From contig CM071587.1 of assembly GCA_036426205.1 (NCBI GenBank), positions 1,536,004 to 1,600,003 on the forward strand: a DNA stretch of 64,000 nt, in the 5' to 3' direction. The position numbers and the translations under genes are program-made. Positions within the stretch are counted from its first letter, which is position 1. The number at the start of each line of letters is the position of its first letter. The notes beneath the pieces are model-generated. The model did not search any database, was not told the origin of the DNA, and worked only from the letters and a program-made list of their open reading frames with translations. The stretch is from Ascaphus truei (taxonomy: Eukaryota; Chordata; Amphibia; Anura; Ascaphidae). Below, piece after piece: positions 32,465 to 42,785 of the stretch.

Positions 32465-33150
32465 TCACACAGATGTAGACGGACTGACCGTTTTCGGCAC
32501 CGGGGGCGAGATGCGATCATGCAACGGCAGTGGCCCCGGCACCGGAGGAATAGCGGTGCAGGGCATCCCATCCCAAAGCGGCAAGACCGTGGCAGACATT
32601 GTCTCCGGCGCCGTGGACGTTTGCTTTTTCGGCTCTGGAGACAGTGAGCCTGGTTACATCTGCAAAATGTGCGATTAATTTACTTTCAGTGCTGGAGATG
32701 CCCAGCAATTTTCTGTTTAAGAGGAACAGCCGGGGGTCAAATGGAATGGTGAGGCCCCAAATCCTCTCCGGCCAGTCTCTAATTCTCTCCCCGAGCGGGG
32801 CAATCTGAGGGCAGGACCACAGCATATGTAACAAGTCAGCTGTTTCTCCACCTTGTTTCGGACACATTGGGGAGCAACCTGCGACACATTTTGACAATTT
32901 TAGCGGGGTGAGATACCACCTCGTCATTACCTTATATGCGCTCTCCCTGAACGTCGTGCAGATTGAGGAAACGTCCGATCTCGTTCTATTTTGTCGTGTT
33001 TTTGGTGGGTGTTGCTTATAAGTGCTCTGGGGCATAGCGGAGCTCCCAAATTAGTCCTCCATACCCCTAGCCGTCGCGCATGCACCTCCCAAGTGACTTG
33101 ATTTATATCCTCTGCATAGGGGATGGGCAGACACACCTCTGCAGCTCGTA
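32465..33150 (-). pseudogene. L1/Tx1-type LINE ORF2 C-terminal remnant
   Basis: A 172-codon minus-strand frame (33035-32517) contains YKVMTRWYLTPLKL, CSPMCPKQGGETADLLHMLW and SCPQI. This is the C-terminal region of L1-clade ORF2 proteins, where a MTRWYxTPxxL motif is followed by a cysteine/histidine motif (C-x3-C ... H-x4-C). The upstream part (33136-33036) continues in another frame (HARRLGVWRTNLG), so there is at least one frameshift. The reverse transcriptase and endonuclease domains are missing; it is a 5'-truncated dead copy. Confidence 0.75.
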
Positions 33151-33856
33151 TATGAGTGAATACTGGCGATTAAAGTGTCTTGGTTAATTTTCCTCTCTAT
33201 ATATAAATACTGCATAAAATATATGTTTTTATATGATCTATACAATTTATGCATCAACAAATGTCTATTCTGTATGTATTTATAAATACACCCATGTAGA
33301 AATAGTGTAAATAGTGTTCACACATGCAGCGTGGGCAGCAGGGGGCCACACTATACAATGTAATGACATATGTATTAGCGGGTTATTTTCCCACTTCTCA
33401 GGAGCAGTACAATGGTTTTCTTTGTGAAACTCCTGAAGTTTCTTATGCAGAACGACAGCCAGAGAGAGTTACACAGGTCACTGACCATCGGCAGGCAGAG
33501 GGACGGAAGAAAGGTTTCTATTAATAAGTATCTTATACACTGTATGTATGGAGAGCACATCCACAGTGCAACGAATGTGCTGTGATGGTAAGCCCGCTGC
33601 CTTTGTTATAAAGCACTTCTCTCTTCCTCATCTTCAGCAGAGGATTTGTGTGAGATATTCCCTGCCGCGTACCTTGCACATATATGCAGAAAACACTAGC
33701 TCCATAATCCCTCCATTCTTACAAACCGTGGTAATTATATGCCAGCTACTGTGTCACCAGTGTGTGCCTCCGACAGCCCGGCTCAGAAAGGAATCCACGT
33801 TCATTTCTCCACAGCCACATTTCTTAATGGGTACACGGGCATATATGTTTGCGCTC
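33151..33856. other. unassigned DNA
   Basis: No repeat or domain-bearing frame recognised. Confidence 0.4.
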
Positions 33857-33940
33857 TGCATACCCCTACCACACCCGCTCCTCACCCCTAGCACACCCGC
33901 TCCTCACACCTAGCACACCCGCTCCTCACCCCTACCACAT
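33857..33940. repeat. about 20-bp tandem repeat, 3-4 copies
   Basis: CACACCCGCTCCTCACCCCT is repeated with TACC/TAGC variation. Confidence 0.85.
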
Positions 33941-33954
33941 GCAGCACGTATCAT

Positions 33955-34345
33955 CTGAGATCAGACTCCAAAAGACTGTTCATGGTCCCAAGGTTCAGCA
34001 AAGTATCCGGCCGCTCCTCCTCTTACCGTGCACCCCAAAACTGGAACAGTCTACCGGAGACTCTCACAGCCGCCACCAGTCTAAATTCTTTCAAAACTAA
34101 GGCTGTCTCACATTTTAATCTGGTCTGTAACTGTTACATAGGTCCATAATATATATTATCTCTTACTGTGCATGCAATGTCTTGTATAGAATGTATACCC
34201 TGCTCACTTATGTAACTGTATTTGTAACCATGTATTATTTGTCATCTTAACTCTATGCCCAGGACATACTTGAAAACGGGAGGTAACTCTCAATGTATTA
34301 CTTCCTGGTGAAACATTTTATAGATAAAAAATAAATAAACATACA
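33955..34345 (+). mobile_element. L2-type LINE 3' end with ORF2 C-terminus
   Basis: One frame at about 34008-34130 reads GRSSSYRAPQNWNSLPE followed by TLTAATSLNSFKTKA, the APxxWNSLP ... SLxxFKxxL signature that ends L2-clade ORF2. The UTR then has CCCAGGACATACTTGAAAAC, TCAATGTATTACTTCCTGGT and ATAAAAAATAAATAAAC. This is a second, diverged L2-type subfamily. Confidence 0.75.
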
Positions 34346-35532
34346 ACACCCTGCTGCAAATATTTCTGATGGACCTTCCATGGCCCAGGTATCGTTCTAT
34401 CATTTCATTGCTCCTTATTTCAAACGTAACAGCCCGGTAAATATGGTTATTGATCTGCACCGCCACAAAGCCACGCAAATTAAAATCACGATATTAAAGA
34501 TGCAATCCAAAAATACTCTATTAAAAAAAAAAAAAAACATTTTTGGTGGGGTTTATAAGAAACACGACTACCCACAATCCTCTGGGAAATGTTCTATTGT
34601 TTTTTGTCTTTGGAGATGCTATTTCTACACTGATGACATTATGATTATGCTGTGTAATGAAAACTAAACAGAGCTGAATATTTTAAGAGCACTTTGATTC
34701 CCACTGATAAAAACTGATATTATTTTGGTCTAATGGTTATTTGTCTATCTTGTGTTTGCTTGGCTGCTGTGCTATCCTATCCTTGCAGATACTTCCTCCA
34801 GGTCACTGTGATGTCACTGTGATGTCACTCACGCAAAGAAATATCCATGCAGGGCGTGCAAGGGAGTTAGAAACGAGGATACACTCAGTGCAATATGTTA
34901 TACTCATGCAAATAACGAACAAATACTCAGATATTATTGTAGTGCCACATCATTAGAAAAACACAGGAAAAATTGCCCCGGAACCTCTCTGCATGTTTGA
35001 TTTCCCTGTTCTGAGGCAGCCATTGCTCCTCAGTGTAGTTGCAACAATGTTGCTACCCTTTGTGGCTTCCTAGCCAGTTCCCTTGGCAACACCCCTCTGC
35101 CAATAACTATTGGTTTAGCCTTCTCCCCCTGCCTTCCTCTGTTTATTAGTATGCCCCATGTGTTGTTCCTGCTTGGACAGCATGCTTTCTTTTACCATCA
35201 GCAGACCCACCTTCCACTGCCCCCCCAGAAAGCCTTCCTTTTTACCTTCTCCCTACAAGTGTTACCTGCCTGTTATATTATCCCCTCTGCATACCCCCTC
35301 CAATAGAAGTGACAGAAGATAGCAGCACTCCGTGTGCGTTTAAAGGAGATGAGTTTAGCTATCTGACCCTACTCACTTGCCACAGTGGGCTCGGGCCGGA
35401 ATAAAAATACTGGTAGAAAGCATGAGAGAAGCTTGGCTAAAAGGCATTCAAAGGGTTATTTGTATCCCTTTCAATTCTAGAATGGCATTTATCCATCTTG
35501 GAGGCATTCCCCTAACTGTACAAGGTTTAGAA
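34346..35532. other. unassigned DNA
   Basis: About 1.2 kb. A GTCACTGTGAT duplication lies at 34802-34830 and an A run near 34520-34535. No gene recognised. Confidence 0.4.
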
Positions 35533-35640
35533 CAGGGGGGCTCAACTCCACTTCTCAAGAGCACCTCCAACAGGTCACGTTTTAAGGATACCCCAGCTTC
35601 AGCACAGGTGGCTCAATCAGTGGCTCAGTGGAAGACAGGT
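35533..35640. mobile_element. hairpin hAT MITE, left half
   Basis: CAGGGGGGCTCAACTCCACT through GCTTCAGCACAGGTGGCTCA and then loss of similarity after CAGTGGCTCAGTGGAAGAC. Confidence 0.7.
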
Positions 35641-36049
35641 TTAGAAGACCCCTTACAATGTTATTGGGACGAGAGAGACTTTTAGAAAAGCTACAGAAGT
35701 CAGCCCTAAGTTTCTTGTGTTTTCCCCAATAATGTGGTTTTAATTCTGCAACTATTCTCCCAAATAGAACAGACCTATGGGAGCAAAGGATATTCGGCCA
35801 CCCCTGGGTCCTATAACATTGATTTGTGAGGGAGGAGAGGGGACACTGTAATACTTTTTATATTACAGTACTTTGTAAAAGGTTTCCATTGAAGGTAGAG
35901 TGAGTTATGAATGTGGCAATCATTCCGCCGCTGGTTATTTGGTTTACAGTGTATCCAGACATGTCGTTAGCAGGTAATTAGGATTGACCATTTTTTCCAT
36001 TCCACATTTAAAGCAGAAATGCGCTCTACTCTCAGTCCCATTTTATTTG
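35641..36049. other. unassigned DNA
   Basis: Nothing recognised. Confidence 0.4.
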
Positions 36050-36330
36050 TTATTTTTGCGATTGTTTTTAGGCCCGGGGACCCGCCAGGTACTGAGATAC
36101 TCCAGGGGGAAACAAAATGTCTGCCAAATCTCAGGCCAATGGGAAGACGCAACATCATCAGTTGTGGCTTCCTATTGGATGGCAATTTAAATCCCCTTGA
36201 CAAACCAGGAAGTAGTAACGGTAACTTCACCGGTCAGTATCTGGCGAACCGGAGGTTCCCTGGAGCTGAAAATTGTACGGTTCGGTTCTGGAGGGTCCAC
36301 CGATTCCAGTTCTGTAGAGAAAAATGGGCG
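36050..36330. mobile_element. foldback element, GGGGACC/GAGATAC family
   Basis: GGCCCGGGGACCCGCC with ACTGAGATACTCC on one side and GTCAGTATCTGGC with GAGGTTCCCTGGAGCTGAAA on the other. It shares these blocks with 14308-14550 and 45110-45390. Confidence 0.6.
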
Positions 36331-36410
36331 GGGCTGGGGGGGGGGGGTTGGGGGGTTAGTTAGGAATGATTGCAGCTCCAACGGCCAACTGCCCCAGTCC
36401 TCACATATAC
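36331..36410. repeat. G run and short unassigned stretch
   Basis: GGGGGGGGGTTGGGGGG near 36338-36355. Confidence 0.6.
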
Positions 36411-36815
36411 AGATAGGGGTGCCAGCTGTCCAGTATTGAACCGGACTGACCTGTATTTGGATACTCTGTCCAGTAAAAAGTATGTATATGTCCGGTATTA
36501 CCTCTCTGGACATACTGTAGTGACATGACCAGCTTGGGGGGCCGCAGCATTTCCCCCCCCCCCCCCCCCCGAGTAGGGAGAGTGCAGGGCTGTTGCTAGG
36601 AGGCTGGGCAGCTTCCTCCATCCTGATTGGCTGCTGCTGGGAAATGCAGCCAATCAGGAGGAGGTGTCAGGAGCCCTGGGGGGATGGGGCCAAAGAGAGG
36701 AGGAAACAGCATGGAGCGGAAAGAGGTGAGAGGGATGAGTGTGTGTGTGTGTTTCTCGAGCGCATCGTACCTTTCCCCAGTATTTTTGGAGAAGCCACCT
36801 GGCAACCCTATACAC
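36411..36815. mobile_element. TIR element, TGCCAG family, copy 2
   Basis: Left TAGGGGTGCCAGCTGTCCAG and right, inward, TAGGGTTGCCAGGTGGCTTC. Interior matches copy 1 at 30243. Flanks TATACAGA and TACACAGG agree at six of eight positions, suggesting hAT. Confidence 0.7.
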
Positions 36816-37221
36816 AGGTACCTATAGTCCTAATTCAACCATGTATATTCAACACAAGTACATTGTCCTCCATTCGGTGGTAAAGAGAAGAGCAAGGAGA
36901 AGGTGTAATCGTTTGGCAATGGCTTAGGATTGCGTTTGGGAGACCCGGACATGTTTTGGGAAAGTCGTTTGCCCAGATCTCCAAATGAGACACTTAAGGA
37001 TTTGCTTCTCTTTATCTTGTTACATTTTTTTTTATTTCCAGCTTGTGGCTGCATGAAATGGACGAAGATCGTTAATTACGTTTCTCATATTTGGCACGGA
37101 TCATTAAACACGGACATTTACGCCACCTGCGGTCTAGCCCAGCTTCTTTTTGTGATGCTTAAAAGAGGGGAAACATGTCACATTGAGATGTAGAGTTGGA
37201 TCCCATAGGCATGGTGCAACC
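36816..37221. other. unassigned DNA
   Basis: Nothing recognised. Confidence 0.4.
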
Positions 37222-37389
37222 CAGGGGGGCTCAACTGCAGTCCTCAAGACCCTCCAACAGGTCAGGTTTTCAGGATATCCTTGCTTCAGCATAGGTGGCT
37301 CAATCAGTCCCTGCTTCAGCACAGGTGGCTCTATTGAGCAGGGATAACCTTAAAACCTAACCTGTTTGGGGGGGTCTTCAGGACCCCTG
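37222..37389. mobile_element. hairpin hAT MITE
   Basis: CAGGGGGGCTCAACTGCAGT to CTTCAGGACCCCTG; the centre is rearranged, with GTCCCTGCTTCAGCACAGGT repeated in the same direction, as at 10380. Confidence 0.75.
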
Positions 37390-37442
37390 CTTTTACCCTT
37401 GCCTATCCCATTCTGTTGAAACTCCTTAAAGTTTATACACGC

Positions 37443-37443
37443 A

Positions 37444-37487
<44 letters not shown>

Positions 37488-37532
37488 ACACCAACACCAC
37501 ACCACACACACACACACACACACACACACACC
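37443..37532. repeat. (CA)n microsatellite
   Basis: Two CA tracts separated by ACACACCAACACCACACCAC. Confidence 0.95.
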
Positions 37533-37559
37533 ACTCAGATCCCACACACGAACATTTAT

Positions 37560-37840
37560 CAAGGTTTGATATTATAATAAATTAATATAATTAATTCATA
37601 AGTATTTAAAGAAAAGAAGCGCATTATTAAGATCTGGCAAAGGATGTGTGCTCAGAACAGTGGGAAATCTGCAGCAACAAGATATTGATTTGCGCTCTGA
37701 GTGTCATACATGGGGTAATTATATATATATATATATATATAGTTACCATCCGAGGACAGAGAGAAATGCAAAACACGTTGTATTGGGAATACGCAGGCCA
37801 CAATAACCAACGTTTCGGTCCACCCCTGTAAATGGTGTTA
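37560..37840 (-). mobile_element. PLE remnant with ribozyme 3' half
   Basis: CCAACGTTTCGGTCCACCCC at 37807-37826 is the complement of ...GGACCGAAACGTTGG, the stem II/GAAA/ACGT part of a hammerhead. The CTGATGA half is lost. (AT)n at 37720-37741. Confidence 0.4.
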
Positions 37841-37869
37841 ACCTTTTCATTTAACACTGACTAACCTTA

Positions 37870-38165
37870 AAACTTGCCCCACAGATCAAGCATCCCAATA
37901 GCCTGCACTCATGGCTATTGTCCCACAGTCACTTATACCACCCACTGTGGCCAAGCACACCCATCTACAGCATTTATTCCCTCACATGCTGTCTCTGTAA
38001 GTTCCCCATCAAACCTCTTAGATTGTAAGCTCTTCGGGGCAGGGATTTCCTTTCCCTTTGTCTGATTTTTGCTGCACTTATTGTATTATTATAATTCCCC
38101 GTACTGTATTATTTGTGAAGTGCTGAGTACACTTTTGGCGCTATATAAATAAAGACGTACAATAC
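37870..38165 (+). mobile_element. L2-type LINE or SINE 3' end
   Basis: CTTAGATTGTAAGCTCTTCG through TTTTGGCGCTATATAAATAA. Its UTR (GTCTGATTTTTGCTGCACTT) resembles 2760-2890 more than the 41-kb copy, so it is a different subfamily. Confidence 0.7.
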
Positions 38166-38349
38166 AATACACAGGGGGACCTTCCACAGGGTGTGAGTTC
38201 CCAATACAACTTGTTTGCATGTCTACTTACTGTGTGCTGTCTCTCTGTCATCGGATGGTAACTATACTATTATTTCATTATCTACGTGACAAGCATCAGG
38301 ATTATCTGGAGACTCTGTGTGCAACAGTGCTATATATATATATATATAC

Positions 38350-38684
38350 AGGCATACCCCGCATTAACGTACGCAATGGGACCGGAGCAGGTATGTAAAG
38401 CGAAAATGTACTTGAAGTGAAGCACTACCTTTTATCCACTTATCGATGCATGTACTGTACTGCAATCATCATATACGTACATAACTGCTGTAAATAACAC
38501 ATTTGTAACAGGCTCTATAGTCTCCCCGCTTGCGCACAGCTTCGGTACAGGTAGGGAGCCGGTATTGCTGTTCAGGACATGCTGACAGGCGCATGCGGGA
38601 GCTGCCGTTTGCCTATTGAGCGAGATGTACTTACTCACGAGTGTACTTAAAGTGGGTGTCCTTAAACCGGGGTATGCCTGTATG
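38350..38684. mobile_element. intact MITE, source family of the 52-bp minisatellite
   Basis: Ends CAGGCATACCCCG in both directions (right end CCGGGGTATGCCTG) next to TA on both sides, consistent with a TA target duplication. The copy is collinear with 12780-13112. Here the left 52 bp is single copy, in contrast to the 32-fold array at 11143. No ORF. Confidence 0.8.
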
Positions 38685-38990
38685 TAATATATATATATAT
38701 ATATATATAGTGCAGAATAAATTAGTTCTTCAGTATTCGGTGATACCTTTTTTATTGGACTAACACTTTATGTCATAGGACAAGCTTTCGAGAGTTATCC
38801 TCTCTTCTTCAGGTCAAGCAATACTGATATACAAAGGAATCTATGGCTGTGGGACATCACTTCTCACAACCAGATCATTCCACAAATGATCCAAAAATCA
38901 AAATCCCCAATGGAATGTCCAAAAGCACCCAAGAACGGAAAACATCTGAACTCAGAATGATAAGGCTCTTTGACACCAAAACCAAAGGAC
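38685..38990 (-). mobile_element. Penelope-like fragment with hammerhead
   Basis: Begins after (AT)n with GTGCAGAATAAATTAGTTCT and ACCTTTTTTATTGGACTAAC on plus, then the minus-strand ribozyme, then about 170 bp (to 38990) of probable PLE 5' flank. No PLE domain is visible. Confidence 0.55.
38775..38820 (-). ncRNA. hammerhead ribozyme motif, consensus core, AGCT type
   Basis: Minus strand: CTGAAGA (complement of 38806-38812), stem II GAGAG/CTCTC with loop GATAA, GAAA, palindrome AGCT and U (complement of 38783-38789 region). GAC before the core pairs with GTC after the cleavage site as stem I. All core bases fit. Confidence 0.8.
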
Positions 38991-39432
38991 CATGTCTGTC
39001 TCACTGTCTGTGTCTCACTGTCTGCCTCACTGACAGTCTCACTGTCTGTCAGTATGTCTCACTGTCTGCCTCACCGTCTGATTGTCTGTCTCACTGTCTC
39101 TCTGTCTCATCTGTCTCACTGTCTCATCTGTCTCACTGTCTGTCTGACTATCTGTCTCACTGTCTGTTTGTCTCACTGTCTGTTTGTCTCACTGTCTGTC
39201 TCACTGTCTGTGTCTCGCTGTCTCACTGACAGTCTCACTGTCTGTCTGTCTCACTGTCTGACGGTCTGTCTCATCTGTCTCACTGTCTCTGTCTGTCCCA
39301 CTGTCTGACTGTCTGTCTCACTGACTGTCTGTCTCATTGTCTGACTGTCTGTCTCACTGTCTGTCTGTCTCATTGTCTGACTGTCTGTCTGTCTCACTGA
39401 CTGTCTCACTGTCTGTCTCATTGTCTGTCCTC
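38991..39432. repeat. (CTGTCTCA)-type microsatellite, about 440 bp
   Basis: Degenerate CTGT/CTCA/CTGA tetramers on plus. Because 4-bp units keep shifting frame, several long open frames arise on both strands; none is a gene. Confidence 0.95.
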
Positions 39433-40094
39433 TCGTTTCTAGCATCTAAAACTATATCCCGTTCCAGGAGGGAGACTGAAATAGCACATCTGAATTTCGA
39501 TGATAATTAAAGCTCCTTATGTCTTCGCCATCTTCCTGCCTTCTAATACTTAAAGATCAGCCCGTGTTTTGGAAAAGGAGACGCTCAGTTCTATTATACA
39601 CGGCATAATGTTCGAGGTACATCATTCCTGAATGTGTTTTGCAAGCGTGATTGCATTTTCAGAGCCCAGCGTGAGTGCCCCAAATGCAGACAGTGTCTGC
39701 ACATTATCTTCAAGACCAAATAGCCAAATACTCATTGGATTTCATTCATATTCACATATATTTGCTCTTCCCAAGTGGCGTCCTCCAGCGAAATCATGAA
39801 AAATCATTTTGTAAGTGATTAATCTGAGGTGCCTTTGATGTCCCATTTAATAGTTGGCTATTAGCTTCTGATTTCTTGCACAATGTCTGAGCTCCACCGG
39901 GGAATAATTATAAAGGAATGGAGTTAGAACAAATGACAGAGTGGGTGTGACATGCATGTTAAATGTGCCATTTGTGACATATGCCTAGCCATTGAAGTTA
40001 GCACAAATATTTATCTTGCTAATGCTGATAGCGCCGTGGTTTAACCCCTTCCTCTCTGGGAAAAAAAAAGATTAAACTAAATATGAAGTGCTGG
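39433..40094. other. unassigned; best candidate conserved non-coding block 39640-39990
   Basis: No repeat similarity, balanced composition, many ATTA/TAAT and ATTTGCAT-like words (AAATCATTTTGTAAGTGATT, GGAATAATTATAAAGGAATG). This is the appearance of vertebrate conserved enhancers but is only a hypothesis. Confidence 0.3.
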
Positions 40095-40400
40095 GTAGAG
40101 ACGAGCGAATCTGCCCAAATTTTTCTTGCATTATTTATTATTATTCTCAACCCAAAATGCGTTTTGCGGTGTAAAATCCGCCAGCGGATTTGGTTGGTTG
40201 CAATTCGCGGGGATTCATCAAAAAAAACGCCATTGGATACAACGCCTGGGCGATTTTGTAGAAACCAATCAGCATATTGGTAATAATAAATTCCGCAAAA
40301 CGGCAAGCGCCCTTTTTGAGATTGATCCGCTGAAATCCGCGGAACCGAAGGAACCTCCTGATCCGCTGCGGATCCAAATTCGCAAAAAAAAGACTTCACC
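40095..40400. mobile_element. MITE-like repeat, family shared with 17966-18280
   Basis: Shares GGATTCATCAAAA, CATTGGATACAAC, TTGGTAATAATAA, TTGATCCGCTGAAATCCG and CTGATCCGCTG in order with the other copy. Starts near GAGACGAGCGAATC. Confidence 0.6.
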
Positions 40401-40758
40401 CGTATCTAGTGCCGGGTATGCTGCGTGCAGCAGTATTAATGCTTTCTACAAGTCTCTTTGGCGTTGTGGTTTGTGCGACATCTACAAACGCCAGCATACA
40501 AAGAAGACAAGGGCCCATGTCGGCCATTTTACCGGCTAGACGCTGTGACGCGCGCCGTGTTTCTGCATTTACAGTTATTGCTATGTAAGCCCTTTGACTT
40601 AACAAAATATTCTAATCCTGGGGCGACCAACCCCAGTCCTCAAGGGCCACTAACAGGTCAGGTTTTCAGGATATCTCTGCTTCAGCACAGGTGGCTCAAT
40701 CGGTGACTCAGTCAACGACTGCACCGCCTGTGCCGAAGCAGGGATATCCTTAAAACCT

Positions 40759-41239
40759 TGAGTATCCAGAGTGTAGTGTAAGGTGCACCGCACAAAGATC
40801 AGGTCATGTGGCAATAAAAATATGATTTATTCAAGCTGCATTAAAAAACGGTGGAGGGTACAAAGCTCCAACGCGTTTTGTGCTGTGAGGCACTTTATCA
40901 AGGCTGCTTGAATAAATCCTATTTTTATTGCCACATGCCCTGCCCTTTGTGCAGTGCACCTTACACTACACTCTGGATACTCTAAGACCTTGGACGCAGT
41001 TGCACGCTTGAGGACCTACAGGGGAACAACAGTGAGTACTCTCACTTTTTATGTGCCTCCCTAATGAGAAGGATAAGTGATGACCTCTTCACCTGACATC
41101 TCCAGGGATCATTGTGTTATTACATGTGGAATTGAGAATTGCACTCCGGTCACCTATATCTCCCCTGTATGGTTACCTCTGCATATATGAACTGAAAAAT
41201 ACAAAGGGACCAAGCATTTGAGCTCCTACAGAAACCTAT
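40759..41239 (-). mobile_element. PLE-type insertion with 15-bp target duplication and snap-back arms
   Basis: ATATCCTTAAAACCT is present at 40744-40758 and again at 41240-41254. Inside, 40760-40840 and 40903-40983 are inverted copies of each other at over 90 percent identity, enclosing a minus-strand hammerhead. The rest (40984-41239) is single. No ORF. Inverted partial copies are common among Penelope-like elements. Confidence 0.8.
40866..40912 (-). ncRNA. hammerhead variant, U3-A8 core, GAAA to AAAA
   Basis: Minus strand: TTGATAA in place of CTGATGA (complement of 40895-40901), stem II GTGC/GCAC, AAAA in place of GAAA, palindrome ACGCGT (40871-40876), then T. Stem I: CC/GG plus AAGC/GCTT across a small bulge. 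The lost G12 predicts no cleavage. Confidence 0.55.
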
Positions 41240-41439
41240 ATATCCTTAAAACCTGACCTGTTGGTGGCCCTTGAGGACTGGAGTTGGCCGCCCCCTGTAC
41301 TAACACAACACACCCCGAGATAACCACGTTAACTAATAGCTTCAGAGACCAGACATAGCACTGCGGTTTGTGGGTTAAATTCCACCTACTATCTGTGGGC
41401 TATTCCATTTCCAAGGGGGTTAAATGAAGCGGCAAACTA

Positions 41440-42007
41440 TAGATGTTTGCTTTACTATTGCCTTTCCCTTGGTAGGGTCGTCCCCCGGTGCCTGCCGGTC
41501 ATTGCCGGTGTGACCGTCTTACCCCTTAGTGCTGTATTCTATGCACCATCCCGACTCTTGGGTTCTGCTCAAGGATGTCTTCTCTCTACCCCGTTTGTAT
41601 CTAAAGCCCTCTCCCGCCTTAAACCTTTCTCACTGACAGCCCCTAACCAATGGAATGTTCTTCCCCTCAATACCCGACTAGCACCCTCTCTATCCACCTT
41701 AAGACCCACTTGCTTAATGAAGCATATGAGTAGCTCCATGGCTGATATTTTACACCTCATACATAAACCTTGGCCCCCTGCAGACGCACTTACCAGAACG
41801 CCCTCCTACTGTCTCTGTACGTTCTTCCTACCTACAAATTAGATTGTAAGCTCTTCGGAGCAGGGATTCCTTTTCCTAAATGTTACTTTTATGTCTAAAG
41901 CACTTCTACCCATTATGTGTTATTTGTATTACTTGTTATTTATATGATTGACACGTGTATTACTGCTGTGACGCGCTATGCACATTAATGGCGCTATATA
42001 AATAAAG
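41440..42007 (+). mobile_element. L2-type LINE 3' end, best copy
   Basis: A C-terminal ORF2 piece followed by a complete 3' UTR (GCAGACGCACTTACCAGAAC, TTAGATTGTAAGCTCTTCGG, GGCGCTATATAAATAAAG). The PLE at 42008 interrupts its terminus; the tail resumes at 42262 as GCTATATAAATAGAGACATA. Confidence 0.85.
41447..41760 (+). pseudogene. L2-clade ORF2 C-terminal remnant
   Basis: The frame reads LSRLKPFSLTAPNQWNVLPL followed by NTRLAPSLSTLRPTCLM. L2-clade ORF2 proteins end in a FSxxAPxxWNxLPxxxRxAPSLxxFK pattern. It is 5'-truncated: RT and endonuclease domains are absent. The open frame continuing past 41760 is UTR. Confidence 0.75.
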
Positions 42008-42261
42008 TAAGTAGAAGATCCAGGGCACTACTGATTTGTAGGACAGAAATGTATTCTTTCAGTGGCACACACAACGTTTCGAACTGCACAGAGTTCTTTA
42101 TCAAGTGACTGGCCAAATCCGTAGTGCCCTGGATCATCTACTTACTTCCAAATACTTGAAATCACACCAGATAGGTTTTTTCCCTGAACCACGGAGCACC
42201 AGTACCTTTAAACGCTTATGATATAATATTCAGGAGTGCAAGACTGAATCTCTCAATCACA
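42008..42261 (-). mobile_element. PLE-type insertion in the L2 tail, 15-bp duplication
   Basis: GCTATATAAATAAAG (41993-42007) and GCTATATAAATAGAG (42262-42276) match at 14 of 15 positions. Inverted arms 42007-42037 and 42115-42145 (29 of 31 matching) enclose a hammerhead. Same architecture as the 40.8-kb insertion. Confidence 0.8.
42068..42112 (-). ncRNA. hammerhead variant with U3-A8 core
   Basis: Minus strand: TTGATAA (complement of 42098-42104), perfect stem II GAACT/AGTTC with loop CTGTGC, GAAA, palindrome ACGT, then T. Stem I CAC/GTG. All other core bases match, so only positions 3 and 8 differ, and they remain complementary. Confidence 0.65.
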
Positions 42262-42285
42262 GCTATATAAATAGAGACATACATC

Positions 42286-42700
42286 CATCCTTTGCTGCAT
42301 GATAAAGATAGGATCACGGATAACATCACAGGACACGTTCCGATTTTATTTCTGCGTCATTCTAACAGCGATCCGAGGAAGGGTCGGTGGGCTGTAATCA
42401 GCCACGTAGCACTGGGACGTCTGTAAGACGGGCACCATGTTGCGTTCCGGACACCACTGAATCTGCAGTATTACCGTACAAAACAAAAGCGGAACGTTAC
42501 GGAAAGTTGATCCGCGCGTTTTATGTTTCTCTGTATGTGGCGTCTCTCTCCCCTTATTCCTTTGGATCGTCACCCCACGGTTGACCCATTGACTTTGGTT
42601 TAGTATTAAATCTATGCAAGAGTCATTGACTTTGATTGTCGTATCATAACCCTGACGCATTGGTGGAACTACCAATATGTGCGCCCGGTTCGGCTACACT
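42286..42700. other. unassigned DNA
   Basis: Nothing recognised. Confidence 0.35.
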
Positions 42701-42785
42701 AGGGCCCACCACCTCTTGGGGCCTACCACCTCTTGGGGCCAACCATCTCTTGGGGCCCACCACCTCTTGGGGCCTACCACCTTTT
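42701..42785. repeat. 18-19-bp tandem repeat, about 5 copies
   Basis: ACCACCTCTTGGGGCCTACC and variants. Confidence 0.9.

Larger units (their letters stand above)
40618..41297. mobile_element. hairpin hAT MITE split by a PLE insertion
   Basis: The left half (40618-40758) and right half (41240-41297, CTGACCTGTTGGTGG ... GCCGCCCCCTG) make one hairpin element when the insert and one duplication copy are ignored. This gives a clear order of events: hAT element first, PLE later. Confidence 0.8.

Noticed and set aside
38970..39445. Long serine/leucine/threonine-rich frames on both strands
   Set aside because: Degenerate tetranucleotide microsatellite.
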